A stretch of 64,000 nt of DNA from NCBI RefSeq assembly GCF_023734135.1, contig NZ_AP025730.1, forward strand, positions 3,224,001 through 3,288,000, in the 5' to 3' direction. The position numbers were made by a program, and so were the translations under genes. The DNA comes from Sphaerotilus microaerophilus (GTDB lineage Bacteria; Pseudomonadota; Gammaproteobacteria; Burkholderiales; Burkholderiaceae_C). Shown here one piece after another: positions 35,901-44,113 of the stretch. Numbering within the stretch: position 1 is the stretch's first letter; each line of letters begins with the position of its first letter. The notes beneath the pieces are model-generated. The model saw only the letters and a program-made list of their open reading frames with translations, searched no databases and was not told where the DNA came from.

Positions 35901-36273
35901 GGTCGTGGATCAGCGCCGCCAGCGCGGTCAGCAGGTGGATGACCTCGCCGTGGCGCCAGTCGTTCTCGCTGCTGCGGCGCAGCACGTCGCGGGTGGTGGT
36001 GTTGGTCGGCACGGCGCCTTGGGCGTTGAAACGCCGGCCGTCGCCCACGACCCAGAGCAGCTCGCTGTGGTCCAGGCCGCGGATCCAGTGGCAGGCCACC
36101 GCGGTGTTCTTGCGGGCGGTCTTGCGCAGGAGGTGGCGCAGGGTGTCCAGGCCGTCCTGCGTGATCGGGGTCTGCCAGGTGCGATCACCCCGGCGCTCGG
36201 CGAACTGGTCGAGGATGCGGCGGGTCTCGGTGAGTGCGCGCTTGTCGCACTGCGAAATCAGCAGGACGTTCAT
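32905..36273 (-). CDS. cas3: Cas2-Cas3 fusion (type I-F helicase-nuclease)
   Basis: 1122 aa. The N-terminal ~95 residues form the Cas2 domain (starting NVLLISQCDKRALTETRRIL). The HD nuclease domain follows, with an HD pair at about residues 123-124 in ALAALIHDLGKASLAFQW. SF2 helicase motifs are Walker A in STGCGKTLANAR (about residue 430), a DE box in LVLDEPDDFDIADL (about 580) and motif III in LLSSATLPPAL (about 610). The C-terminal ~300 residues include motif VI-like LAGRVRRHRPGLCRLPN and the accessory domain. The start at 36273 overlaps the cas1 stop by 4 bp (ATGA). It degrades targets bound by the Csy complex and takes part in spacer integration with Cas1. Confidence 0.95.
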   Translation of the reverse strand: MNVLLISQCDKRALTETRRILDQFAERRGDRTWQTPITQDGLDTLRHLLRKTARKNTAVACHWIRGLDHSELLWVVGDGRRFNAQGAVPTNTTTRDVLRRSSENDWRHGEVIHLLTALAALIHDLGKASLAFQWRLQGKLAERNQYRHEWVSLRLFEAFVGRDDDTRWLERLAQPNGADETWLRSLRVDGPGSAHPSPFVGLGHAPLAQAIGWLVVTHHRLPVFHGRTPDVKPAAGHFQGPLRHLTSAWNEPPSSDDPAVVDPYWQFPQGLPVAHEAWRERAARIARRLLALQAQPGAGGWLANPYVMHVSRLALMLADHHYSSLEGAHPERIKLTAPGPLYANTTRDGDMNQTLDEHLVGVARLGAELAHFLPRFERHLPRLGRHRALARRSQDERFRWQDRAAELATALRERSARQGAFIVNMASTGCGKTLANARVMYALADPEQGLRCAFAMGLRSLTLQTGRAFRDLLSLGDDELAIRVGGTASRALFDHHEKQAEATGSASRQALLDEDTHVVYEGQHDQHPLLRRAFADSNVRRLLAAPLLVCTIDHLTPATEGLRGGRQIAPMLRLMSGDLVLDEPDDFDIADLPALTRLVHWAGLLGSRVLLSSATLPPALVQGLFEAYRSGRAHYQHSRGEPLPPGAAPPPVCCAWVDEYAREQADCPTPAAFAEAHERFVRQRAERLTHAEPRRLAEIVPLADLPRDRDAQAEPFASRVLASAAALHAAHHDIDPVSGKRVSFGLVRMANIEPLVAVALALFRLGAPAGLRIHLCVYHSQFPLLLRSGIEQRLDRALNRRDPAAVFALPDVRQPLDAHPEPDHLFIVLGSPVTEVGRDHDYDWAVVEPSSMRSLIQLAGRVRRHRPGLCRLPNLHVFSSNLRHFRAPGEPAFCRPGFETGGFLLASHDLRNLLLPDESRHIDARARILARPADQLRPRERWVDLEHARMRAAMLPSTGVQATPATSNRRRGATAPAPLAINAATWWHLPPQDALLTGLLQQATPFRADGRPQADLVLLPNEDGDDYALHRVVDPRAGWRTRASYTLVDASQNRRIPDEAVSGRGISTWGQTDYLAALAELAQDLDWPLDACAKRFGTVTLPEHDDGWAFHPALGFTKGRRP

Positions 36274-37271
36274 GCCGGCCCCTGCGTGCGGGCCAGTTGG
36301 CCCACCTGCAACGCCGTGGCCTTGACGGTGTCGATCATGAAGTCCAGGGCTTCGCTGCGGGTCAGTGCCTCGATGCAGGCCTGGCGGAACTCCTGCTCGC
36401 TGTCGCCACGGGTGGCGGAGATGAAGGCCTGCGGCAGGATGCTGGCGTCCTTGACCAGATCGGCCACGTCGAAGACCAGGCCGCCGCGACGAGTCTTGCC
36501 ATGCAGCACCGCCAGCCCATGCGGCAGGCCGAGCACCCAGGTGGCGGTGGCGCCCAGGCCGTAGGCCAGGTAGTTGCCGTGATCCAGAAACTGGTTGGCG
36601 GCATCCGCACTCTCGCCCCGCTTGCTGCGGGTGAACTCGCCGTACGAGGTGGCATCGCCGGCCAGGCGGTAGAGCTGCTTGGTCAGGCGCGCCTCCTCGG
36701 TCAGCAGGCACATGTTGTCGGGTGCTGCGGCCATGGCCGGTGCCGACTGGGCCAGGCAGGCCGCCAGCGCCGCCAGATCCGGCTGGAACCGCGAGTCACG
36801 CTGGGCCGCCAGCCTGCTCCACTGCTGCTGGATGCGCGCCAGGCGGGCGGCCTGGAAGAGCTGGGCAGCGCGCAGGCGCAGCGCGTCGTCGAACCAGAAC
36901 CTCACCCAGTGCCGCAGGAACTCGGTCGGCCGGTATTCGCTCTGCGGGCTGAGCCAGGCGATTTCCACCTCGAACTCGGTGGCCGCGAACAAGGGGGTGC
37001 CGCCACCCCCGCAAAAACCGACCAGCACACCGGCCTTGGCCAGCTCCCGCATCGCCGCCTGGGTGATCGACGTCCCGGTGCCCAGCAGCACGGTCGTGGT
37101 GTTGGCGATCGGGATGTTCCAGTACAGCGACTGCTTGCCCGCGTCGGTGACGTACTCGACGCGCCCGCCGTTGACCAGCACGCGGCAGTGCTCCAGGTAG
37201 TAGAGGTTGGCGCGCTTGGAATGCAGGATCGTCTTGAGATCGGAGGCCTGGATGGCCGGCGTTGAAGACAT
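36270..37271 (-). CDS. cas1: Cas1f integrase
   Basis: 333 aa. Family motifs are SDLKTILHSKRANLYYLEHCRVLV at the N-terminus (beta-strand dimer domain), AGVLVGFCGGGGTPLF, LTEEARLTKQLYRLA (catalytic Glu region), ATSYGEFTRSKRGES, and LPHGLAVLHGKTRRGGLVFDVADLVKD (catalytic His and Asp). The start at 37271 is chosen because a GGGAGG Shine-Dalgarno lies 6 bp upstream. It is the first cas gene; its stop overlaps the cas2-3 start. The enzyme integrates new spacers with Cas2-3. Confidence 0.95.
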   Translation of the reverse strand: MSSTPAIQASDLKTILHSKRANLYYLEHCRVLVNGGRVEYVTDAGKQSLYWNIPIANTTTVLLGTGTSITQAAMRELAKAGVLVGFCGGGGTPLFAATEFEVEIAWLSPQSEYRPTEFLRHWVRFWFDDALRLRAAQLFQAARLARIQQQWSRLAAQRDSRFQPDLAALAACLAQSAPAMAAAPDNMCLLTEEARLTKQLYRLAGDATSYGEFTRSKRGESADAANQFLDHGNYLAYGLGATATWVLGLPHGLAVLHGKTRRGGLVFDVADLVKDASILPQAFISATRGDSEQEFRQACIEALTRSEALDFMIDTVKATALQVGQLARTQGPA

Positions 37272-37452
37272 GGTTCCTCCCTGATGTATCGACGATGGTT
37301 GCACTCTTCTGGTGCGACCTCGGATCGACGATAGAGGGCCACTGGCTCACCAGCTGCGCCAGCAGGGCAGGGGGACGGGTTGGAATGTGAACAATTTGCG
37401 AAATCTGGCGCCTCGGGCCCCCGTTGCACCTCGCCTGAACGGTGCTTCTGCC
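37272..37452 (-). promoter_or_regulatory. Upstream region of the cas operon
   Basis: Between the actP terminator and cas1 there are about 180 bp without a gene. The cas operon promoter should lie here because the terminator upstream isolates it from actP. The stretch around 37385-37405 (on the minus strand TTTCGCAAATTGTTCACATTCC) is the only AT-rich part. I cannot identify convincing -35/-10 boxes. Confidence 0.4.
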
Positions 37453-37485
37453 AAAAAAACAAGGCGCCCTCAAGGCGCCTTGTTT
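37453..37485 (-). terminator. Intrinsic terminator after actP
   Basis: On the minus strand the stem ACAAGGCGCC / GGCGCCTTGT is followed by a run of T residues (TTTTTTT). It lies 56 bp downstream of the actP stop (37541) and separates the acetate-permease operon from the cas operon. The stem is symmetric enough (with AAACA on the other side) to work in both directions. Confidence 0.85.
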
Positions 37486-38244
37486 GCAGTCACGGGGCGC
37501 GGCAGCAGCAGGGCTGCGCGCCATCGGTCAGTGTGGCCGATCAGTGCTTCGACGCCACCGCCGCGCCGTAGCCGGTCTGGGCCCGCACGAACTGGTCTTC
37601 GAAGGCGTCCTTTTCCTTGGCGGCGGAGGCGCTGCTGTCGGTGACGGACACCAGCCAGCACACCAGGAAGGCCAGCGGCATGGAGAAGAGCGCCGGCTGG
37701 TCGTAGGGGAAGAGGGCCTGGGCGTTGCCGAACACGGTGACCCACACGGACTTGGACATCACCACCAGCGCCACGGCCACGAACAGGCCGATGTAGCCGC
37801 CGGCCAGGGCGCCGCGGGTGGTCAGGCCCTTCCAGTACATCGACAGGATCAGCACCGGGAAGTTGCTGGACGCGGCGATGCCGAAGGCCAGGCCGACCAT
37901 GAAGGCGACGTTCTGCTTCTCGAAGGCGATGCCCAGCAGCACGGCGACAACGCCCAGCACGACGGTGGCCATGCGCGAGACCTTCATCTCGTCGGTCTCG
38001 CTGGCCTGGCCCTTCTTGATGACGCGGGCGTACAGGTCATGCGAGACCGCCGAGGCGCCGGCCAGCGCCAGGCCGGACACGACGGCCAGGATGGTCGCGA
38101 AGGCCACCGCGGCCAGGAAGCCCAGCAGCAGGTTGCCACCGACCGCCTTGGCCAGGTGCATCGCCACCATGTTGCCGCCGCCCAGCAGCTTGCCACCGAC
38201 CTTGCCGCCTTCGAAGAAGTCCGGGTTCTGGCCGACGATGACGA

Positions 38245-39853
38245 GTATCTATTCACCCCCCCCCCGCTGAAGTGCTGAGGTGAACGCCAGCAGAGGTGAT
38301 CAGCCCCGAGGAGGGGAGTCAACCGGTGGGTGCCGGGAGCATGCTGGGCGGGGTGGCCTTGTCGATCCAGGCGGTGACGGCGCGGTGCAGGAAGGCCCAC
38401 AGATCCAGGCCCTGGCGACGGCAGGTCTCGTGCACGCTGAAGCCCCGGGCGATGAACTCGTCGCCGCGGCGCGATCGGGTGGGCCCGGAGATCTTGCGCT
38501 TGAGCACGATGGTGCGCAGGGCCTGTTCGGCGGCATTGTTGGTGGGCTGCACACCCGCATGCGTGATGAAGCCCCACAGCGCCGGCCACAGCTTGAGCAC
38601 GTTGGCACAGGTGTTGGCCGTGCGCTTGCAGGCCCGCTGTGCGGCGCCTTGCTCCAGGGCAGCACGCAGACGCGGCACGAGCGGCTCGAACTGCTCTGCG
38701 GTGGTCTTGCCGCGCTCGCGCCAGCGAAACAGCACGCAGCCCAGCCCGAGCAGGCGCCGGCCGATGTGCCCGGCACGCCCGCTGCGCTGGGAGATGCGCG
38801 TGAAGTCGCGCAGCAGATGCGCCCAGCACACCTGGCGCCGGCTGGCGTCGAGGTGGGCGTAGCCGGCATAGCGGTCCGACACCACCACGCCCTGCGGCGC
38901 CTGGCCGATCAGGTCCGTAATGACATAGCGTGCCCGCGAGGGCAGGATGCTGAAGACCGCCAGCTTGGGCTGGATCACACCCCACACCCAATTGGCCGAG
39001 CCTTCACGCGGGTAGCGCGTCTCGTCCATGTGCAGCACCGGGGCCTGCGCCAGCGAGGCCACCGCGACCGCCACCGGCGCCTTCAGCGCAGCGGCTACCT
39101 TGCCGTGGGCCTGCGAGATGGCCCCCACGCTGAAATCGAGCCCCAGCAGTTGGGCCAGCAGGTCCCGGATCTTGCCCTGCGTGAGGTGAAAGCGCGTGCC
39201 CAGCACACCCACCAGCGCCAGCGCGCGTGGCCCGATCTGCCCGCTGGGAACACCCTGCGGCAGAACGCCCCGATGGCCCAGCCCGCATTGGGTGCACACA
39301 CCGCTGTAGAGCCGGTACTCCTGCACATCGGGGGTCACCGGCGGGATGTCGAAGACCTGGTGACGCACCGGTTTGCCCTGCACGTTCACCGCGCCGCCGC
39401 AGTTGCACTGCGCCGGGGGCACACAGTCTTGGACACCGTCCACCTCCGTCTCGGGCAGCAGCGCCCGGTACGCGCCGGGGTGGCCCTTCTGGGCACCGCG
39501 CTTGCGCTGGCTGGCGCGGCGCTGGGCGCGGTTGCCGCTGCCCGGTCCATCCGACGACGGCGGCTTCGATGAGTTGCGCGAGTCCACCTTCAGCCGCTCT
39601 TGCAGCCACGCCATCTGCTCGCGCAGTTGGGCGAGTTCCAGGGCCATCGTCTCGATCACCGCGTGGCACTCCGGCAGCGTCGCCGGCATCGTCATCGATA
39701 CCGGCTGGAACGGTGCCTTGTCCTCGCTCTCAGCGCTGTTCATGCGGCCAGTGTCTTCGCAAAATCATCCACTTACAAGTAGACCTTCAAGTCACGGCTG
39801 AGGTAAGGGTGCAAGCCTGCGTTGGCGCTTGGGGGGCGGGGGTGAATAGATAC
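38245..39853 (-). mobile_element. IS66-family element (single-ORF type), 1609 bp
   Basis: The ends are perfect inverted repeats GTATCTATTCACCCCC. The element is flanked by the direct repeat CGATGACGA (38236-38244 and 39854-39862), the target duplication (IS66 elements usually give 8 bp; 8 or 9 is compatible here). It encodes only the large IS66 transposase, without tnpA and tnpB, which fits the ISBst12-like subgroup. A homopolymer of ten C follows the left terminal repeat (38256-38265). Confidence 0.93.
38319..39743 (-). CDS. IS66-family transposase (TnpC-like)
   Basis: 474 aa. An N-terminal leucine-zipper-like coiled coil (LREQMAWLQERLKVDSRNSSKPPSSD) carries the IS66 'NSSKPPSSD' motif. It is followed by a basic stretch and a zinc-finger-like CNCGG...CTQCG region, then the DDE core: D in VLHMDETRYP, D in VVSDRYAGYAHL, and E in PTNNAAEQALRTIVLKRKIS. 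The coding frame is intact from 39743 to 38319. It is transcribed in the same direction as actP and the cas genes. Confidence 0.93.
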   Translation of the reverse strand: MNSAESEDKAPFQPVSMTMPATLPECHAVIETMALELAQLREQMAWLQERLKVDSRNSSKPPSSDGPGSGNRAQRRASQRKRGAQKGHPGAYRALLPETEVDGVQDCVPPAQCNCGGAVNVQGKPVRHQVFDIPPVTPDVQEYRLYSGVCTQCGLGHRGVLPQGVPSGQIGPRALALVGVLGTRFHLTQGKIRDLLAQLLGLDFSVGAISQAHGKVAAALKAPVAVAVASLAQAPVLHMDETRYPREGSANWVWGVIQPKLAVFSILPSRARYVITDLIGQAPQGVVVSDRYAGYAHLDASRRQVCWAHLLRDFTRISQRSGRAGHIGRRLLGLGCVLFRWRERGKTTAEQFEPLVPRLRAALEQGAAQRACKRTANTCANVLKLWPALWGFITHAGVQPTNNAAEQALRTIVLKRKISGPTRSRRGDEFIARGFSVHETCRRQGLDLWAFLHRAVTAWIDKATPPSMLPAPTG

Positions 39854-40837
39854 CGATGACGATGGCGCTCAGGCCCATCAGGAAGATGACGTTGAAGAAG
39901 TAGGCGATGAAGCCCGAGGCGTAGAGCACCGACTTGCGCGCTTCCTTGGCGTCCGTCACGGTGAAGAAGCGCATCAGGATGTGCGGCAGGCCGGCGGTGC
40001 CGAACATCAGGCCCAGGGCCAGCGAGACGGCGGTGACCGGGTCGGCGGTGAGCTTGCCGGGGCTGAGGATCTTCAGGCCGTCCTTGTGGGCGGCGGTGGC
40101 CTTGGCGAGGATCTCGGTGTAGCTGAAGCCGAACTGGCTGATGGCCAGCAGCATCACCAGCGTGCCACCGGCCAGCAGCATGCAGGCCTTGATGATCTGC
40201 ACCCAGGTGGTGGCGAGCATGCCGCCCTTGATGACGTAGACGGTCATCAGCGCGCCCACGGCCACCACGGCGATGGCGTAGTCCAGGCCGAACAGCAGCT
40301 TGATGAGCTGGCCGGCACCGACCATCTGCGCGATCAGGTAGAAGCAGACCACGGTCAACGAGCCGATCGAGGCCATGGTGCGCACCTTGCCCTGGTCGAG
40401 CCGGTAGGCGGTGATGTCGGCAAAGGTGAAGCGGCCCAGGTTGCGCAGGCGCTCGGCCATCATGAACAGGATCAGCGGCCAGCCGACGAAGAAGCAGATC
40501 ATGTAGATATAGCCGTCCAGACCCGAGGTATAGGTCATGGCGGTCAGGCCCAGCAGCGTGGCGGCGGACATGTAGTCACCCGCGATCGCCAAGCCATTCT
40601 GGAAACCCGTGATCCCGCCACCGGCGGTATAGAAATCCGCCGCCGATTTGGTGCGGTTGGAGGCCCAGTAGGTGATCCCCATCGTGCCTGCGACGAAGAT
40701 CAGGAACATCACGATGGCGTGCAGGTTGAGCGGCTGCTTCTCGGTGGCCTCGACGGCCGGGCCGGCCCAGGCGCTGGCCTGGAGGGCGAGGGCGGCCAGG
40801 CCCGCGCCAAGGCGGGTGGAGGTGGCTGTGAGGCGGC

Positions 40838-41167
40838 TCATCGCTTGGCTCCCTTCTTCTCGGCATCCTGGACGATGGCGCGGTTGAGCTCGTCGAACTC
40901 GCCATTGGCGCGCTTCACGTACAGGGCGGTGAGCAGCCAGAACAGCACGAACATCGACAGGATCACCACCGGCCCGAGCGTGACCAGCGAGGCTTCGCCG
41001 CCCAGGCGCGTGGCCATCATGGCGGGGTTGAAGGCCACCAGCAGGATGAAGCCGCAGAAGATCACCAGCACGGCAAGCGAGAGCAGCCAGGCAAAACGGC
41101 TGCGACGCTGTACCAGTTCCTGGAACTTGGGATTGGCCTTGATGCGGCCATAGACGTCGGCACTCAT
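40838..41167 (-). CDS. DUF485 membrane protein (YjcH-like), partner of ActP
   Basis: 109 aa with two transmembrane helices ([20 protein letters not shown] and [21 protein letters not shown]) and the family start [26 protein letters not shown]485 genes are nearly always just upstream of actP; here the stop overlaps the actP start by 4 bp. The function is unproven, but it is assumed to help ActP. Because actP is broken, this gene is probably now without its partner. Confidence 0.9.
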   Translation of the reverse strand: MSADVYGRIKANPKFQELVQRRSRFAWLLSLAVLVIFCGFILLVAFNPAMMATRLGGEASLVTLGPVVILSMFVLFWLLTALYVKRANGEFDELNRAIVQDAEKKGAKR

Positions 41168-41358
41168 GGGAGGAGATTTCTGCGCGAACAGAAACTAGGC
41201 TACGGGAAAACACGTAGTTTACTAGGTGCCAGACTCTAATAATTTTGAATGATCTGATGCGGATCAGGAAACGGAAACCCAAGGACACCGTCTTGTTGTC
41301 GTGGTTTTGCCAATATGTCAGGGTATTGTCAGTACCCTGGAAATTGGGGTATCTGGGG
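41168..41358 (-). promoter_or_regulatory. Upstream region of the DUF485-actP operon
   Basis: A 191-bp AT-rich region (unusual for this GC-rich DNA). It contains an inverted repeat CAGGGTA-N7-TACCCTG (41319-41339), a second imperfect dyad CTACG-N8-CGTAG about 35 bp from the start, and a GGAGG ribosome-binding site immediately before ATG 41167. These suggest a regulated promoter; I see no unambiguous sigma-54 or sigma-70 elements. Confidence 0.45.
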
Positions 41359-41826
41359 TTATTCGCCGGCGCTTCGCGGGCGGGCGCAGCCCTGCGTGAC
41401 GTAGGCCTCGCGCTCGAAGGCGTTGTCGCGGTAGGCATCGCGCCGGCACAGCCAGGCCCAGGCGCCGGCCACGAGGTAGGCGGGCACGAACAGCGGTCCC
41501 CAGCGCTCGTACTGGCGCACGTGCACCTGCTCATGGAGCCGGAAGGTGGCCAGCGTGGCGGCGTCGGTGGCGAGGATGACGTGGCCCAGCGTGATCGCGC
41601 AGCAGGCGCCGGGCCGGGCGGCCAGCCAGTGGCCGAACCGGCCGCCGGTGACTTCGATCGCACCGCCGTGGCGCTGCAGCGAGGCGCCTCCCAGCCAGGC
41701 CAGGAGGCCGCAGCCCAGACCAAGCAGCGTCCAGGGTGCGGCCCACAAGCGGACCACCCAGCGGCCCGCCCAGCGCCGCACCGGGCGATGCCCGTGGTCA
41801 GGCCGGGCTTGCAGCGGGCGGCGCAT
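41359..41826 (-). CDS. Membrane protein with HExxH motif, hypothetical
   Basis: 155 aa that I do not recognise as a named family. A hydrophobic segment ([20 protein letters not shown]) is followed by a core with [13 protein letters not shown], an HExxH zinc-metallopeptidase-like motif, then a second hydrophobic stretch ([17 protein letters not shown]) and FEREAY, whose Glu might serve as the third ligand. This order (HExxH, helix, E) recalls small minigluzincin-like proteins, but catalysis is only inferred. It lies 8 bp downstream of the prmB stop and could be the last gene of that operon. Confidence 0.65.
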   Translation of the reverse strand: MRRPLQARPDHGHRPVRRWAGRWVVRLWAAPWTLLGLGCGLLAWLGGASLQRHGGAIEVTGGRFGHWLAARPGACCAITLGHVILATDAATLATFRLHEQVHVRQYERWGPLFVPAYLVAGAWAWLCRRDAYRDNAFEREAYVTQGCARPRSAGE

Positions 41827-41834
41827 GCAGGTAC

Positions 41835-42893
41835 TTAGCCGTGCCGTGCTGCGCGGCTCAGGGCTTCGCGGGTGAGCAGCAGCACCTGGTCGCCGCCGGC
41901 GCTGGTGTCCAGCCAGACCGCTTCGAGGTGGGGGAAGGCCGCCTCGAAGTGCCCGCGCTCGTTGCCGATCTCCAGCACCAGCACCGCCCCCGGGGTCATG
42001 TGGGCCGGGGCGTCGCGCAACAGGCGGCGCACGAAGTCCATGCCGTCGCTGCCGCCGGCCAGGGCCAGCTCGGGTTCGGCGCGGTACTCAGGCGGCAGCG
42101 CGGCCATCGAGGCGACGTTGACGTAGGGCGGGTTGCAGAGGATCAGGTCGTAGCAGTGCGGCAGCTGGGCCAGGCCGTCGCTTTCCAGCAGCCGGATGCG
42201 CTCGCCGACACCGTGGCGCTGCACGTTGATGCGGGCCACCTCCAGCGCCGTTGGCGAAAGGTCTGCCGCGTCGATTTCCACCTGCGGGTAGGCCATCGCG
42301 GCGAGCACCGCGAGGCTGCCGTTGCCGGTGCACAGGTCCAGCACGTGGTGGGTGTCGGCACTCAGCCAGGCATCGAGCTGCATGCCGAGCTCGGGGTCGC
42401 CGAGCAGCTCGGCGATGAAGGAGCGCGGCACGATGCAGCGTTCGTCAACGTAGAAGGGCACGCCCTGCAGCCAGGCCTCGCGGGTGATGTAGGCCGCGGG
42501 CTGGCGGCTGGCGATGCGCTGCTCGACCACCGCGCGCACCTGGGTGGCGCGCTCGGCGGTCACGGGGGAGTCGGCCACTTCGTCAAGCTCATCCAGCGGC
42601 AGGCCGAGTTTCCAGAGCGTCAGCCAGGCGGCTTCGTCGTGGGCGTTGGTGGTGCCGTGGCCGAAGGCGACGCCGGCCTCATCCAGCCGCCGCGCCATCG
42701 CCTCGACCAGGCCGAGCACGGTGGTGGCCCGCTCCGGGGGCTGGGCGCCACCGACCTCCAGGTCGAGTGGCAGGTCGAGCGCGTCGTCCGCTTGCCCTGC
42801 GACGGTGGCTGTGGTGGCGGTCGTGGCCGAGGTGGGCGAGGCGGGCGAGCCGGTGACCGAATCGGCGAAGGGGCGGCCTTGTGGGGTGTTCAT
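41835..42893 (-). CDS. prmB: Ribosomal protein L3 glutamine methyltransferase (PrmB)
   Basis: 352-aa class-I SAM methyltransferase. It has the glutamine-methylase signature [10 protein letters not shown], the SAM-binding motif [20 protein letters not shown], and the N-terminal domain [42 protein letters not shown] (landmarks RQPAAYIT and VPFYVD). It N5-methylates a Gln in ribosomal protein L3. The first ~40 residues are Thr/Ala-rich and not part of the fold; a later start is possible. The start overlaps the dapE stop by 4 bp (ATGA). Confidence 0.92.
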   Translation of the reverse strand: MNTPQGRPFADSVTGSPASPTSATTATTATVAGQADDALDLPLDLEVGGAQPPERATTVLGLVEAMARRLDEAGVAFGHGTTNAHDEAAWLTLWKLGLPLDELDEVADSPVTAERATQVRAVVEQRIASRQPAAYITREAWLQGVPFYVDERCIVPRSFIAELLGDPELGMQLDAWLSADTHHVLDLCTGNGSLAVLAAMAYPQVEIDAADLSPTALEVARINVQRHGVGERIRLLESDGLAQLPHCYDLILCNPPYVNVASMAALPPEYRAEPELALAGGSDGMDFVRRLLRDAPAHMTPGAVLVLEIGNERGHFEAAFPHLEAVWLDTSAGGDQVLLLTREALSRAARHG

Positions 42894-44038
42894 GCCACGA
42901 GTCCCTCCAGGGTGCGCCGGTAGACCTCCTTGAGCGGGCCGAGGTCGGCCACCGCCGTGTGCTCGTCGATCTTGTGGATGCTGGCGTTGAGGGGGCCGAA
43001 CTCGACCACCTCGGGGCAGATGGAGGCGATGAAGCGGCCGTCCGACGTGCCGCCGGAGGTGGACAGCTCGGTGTGCACACCGGTGACCGCGTGGATCGCT
43101 GCGGCCAGCGCGTCCAGCAGCCGGCCCGGACGGGTCAGGAAGGGCCGCCCGCTCAGGCTCCAGGCGATGTGGAAATCCAGCCCGTGGCGAGCCAGCAGGG
43201 ACTCGACGCGCGCCTGCAGGCCCTCGGGAGTGGATTCGGTGCTGAAGCGGAAGTTGAAATCCAGCACGAAGTCACCGGGGATGACGTTGGTCGCGCCCGT
43301 GCCGGCGTGGGCGTTGGAGACCTGCCAGGAGGTGGGCGGAAAGTGGTCGTTGCCCTCGTCCCAGCGGATGGCGGCCAGCTCGGCCAGCGCCGGCAGGGCC
43401 TGGTGGATCGGGTTGCGCGCCAGGTCCGGGTAGGCGATGTGGCCCTGGATGCCCTTGATGGTGAGCCGCCCGGACAGCGAGCCTCGCCGGCCGTTCTTGA
43501 CCATGTCGCCCAGGTGCTGCACCGAGGTGGGCTCGCCGACGATGCAGGCGTCCAGCCGCTCGCCGCGCAGTTTCAGCCACTCGCAAACCTTGACGGTGCC
43601 GTCCACCGAGGGGCCCTCCTCGTCGCTGGTGAGCAGGAAGGCGATGCTGCCGGCATGGCCGGGGCGCGCGGCAATGAACTCCTCGGTGGCCACCACCATC
43701 GCGGCCAGCGAGGCCTTCATGTCCGCGGCACCCCGGCCGTACAGCCGCCCATCGCGGTGGGTGGGCACGAAGGGGTCGGAGCGCCACTGGGCCAGCGGCC
43801 CGGTGGGGACCACGTCGGTGTGGCCGGCGAAGACCAGCGTCGGCCCGGCACCACTGCCGCGGCGCATCGCCCAGAGGTTGTCGACGGTGCCCCCCTCCGG
43901 CCCGAAGGGCAGGTGGTGGCACTCGAAGCCCAGCGGCGCGAGCCGCGCGGCGATCAGCGCCTGGCAGCCGGCGTCGTCGGGGGTGATGGAGCGGCGCGAG
44001 ATCAGCTGCTCAAGCAGGGCGAGGGTGGCGTGGTCCAT
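42890..44038 (-). CDS. dapE: Succinyl-diaminopimelate desuccinylase DapE
   Basis: 382-aa M20 metallopeptidase. Zinc ligands and the catalytic site are visible in [42 protein letters not shown] and the C-terminal [15 protein letters not shown]. The distinctive [12 protein letters not shown] segment marks DapE. It hydrolyses N-succinyl-LL-diaminopimelate in lysine and cell-wall synthesis. It lies 75 bp after the pilU-like stop and overlaps prmB. Confidence 0.95.
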   Translation of the reverse strand: MDHATLALLEQLISRRSITPDDAGCQALIAARLAPLGFECHHLPFGPEGGTVDNLWAMRRGSGAGPTLVFAGHTDVVPTGPLAQWRSDPFVPTHRDGRLYGRGAADMKASLAAMVVATEEFIAARPGHAGSIAFLLTSDEEGPSVDGTVKVCEWLKLRGERLDACIVGEPTSVQHLGDMVKNGRRGSLSGRLTIKGIQGHIAYPDLARNPIHQALPALAELAAIRWDEGNDHFPPTSWQVSNAHAGTGATNVIPGDFVLDFNFRFSTESTPEGLQARVESLLARHGLDFHIAWSLSGRPFLTRPGRLLDALAAAIHAVTGVHTELSTSGGTSDGRFIASICPEVVEFGPLNASIHKIDEHTAVADLGPLKEVYRRTLEGLVA

Positions 44039-44113
44039 CGGGGACGGTCAGGAACGGTCGAGAACAGTCGGTGAAGCGGGCAGCGGCTTGCCGAAGCAGG
44101 CAGGGCAGGGCGC

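Larger units (their letters stand above)
37541..40841 (-). pseudogene. actP: Cation/acetate symporter ActP, interrupted by an IS66-family element
   Basis: Two parts of one solute:sodium symporter gene flank the IS. The 5' part (40841 to about 39854) encodes a signal-like N-terminus ([11 protein letters not shown]) and transmembrane segments, including [43 protein letters not shown] and [12 protein letters not shown], typical of ActP. The 3' part (38244 to 37541) continues [19 protein letters not shown] and then [30 protein letters not shown] in frame, once one copy of the 9-bp target duplication is removed. Joined, the protein would be about full length for ActP (~560 residues). Acetate uptake by this protein is lost unless the IS excises. 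The start overlaps the DUF485 gene stop by 4 bp. Confidence 0.92.

Noticed and set aside
28821-37271. Tn7-like (CRISPR-associated transposon) interpretation of the I-F locus
   Set aside because: cas1, a full-length cas2-3 with HD and helicase motifs and full-length csy1 are present, and no tniQ or tns genes exist; it is a normal interference-competent I-F system.
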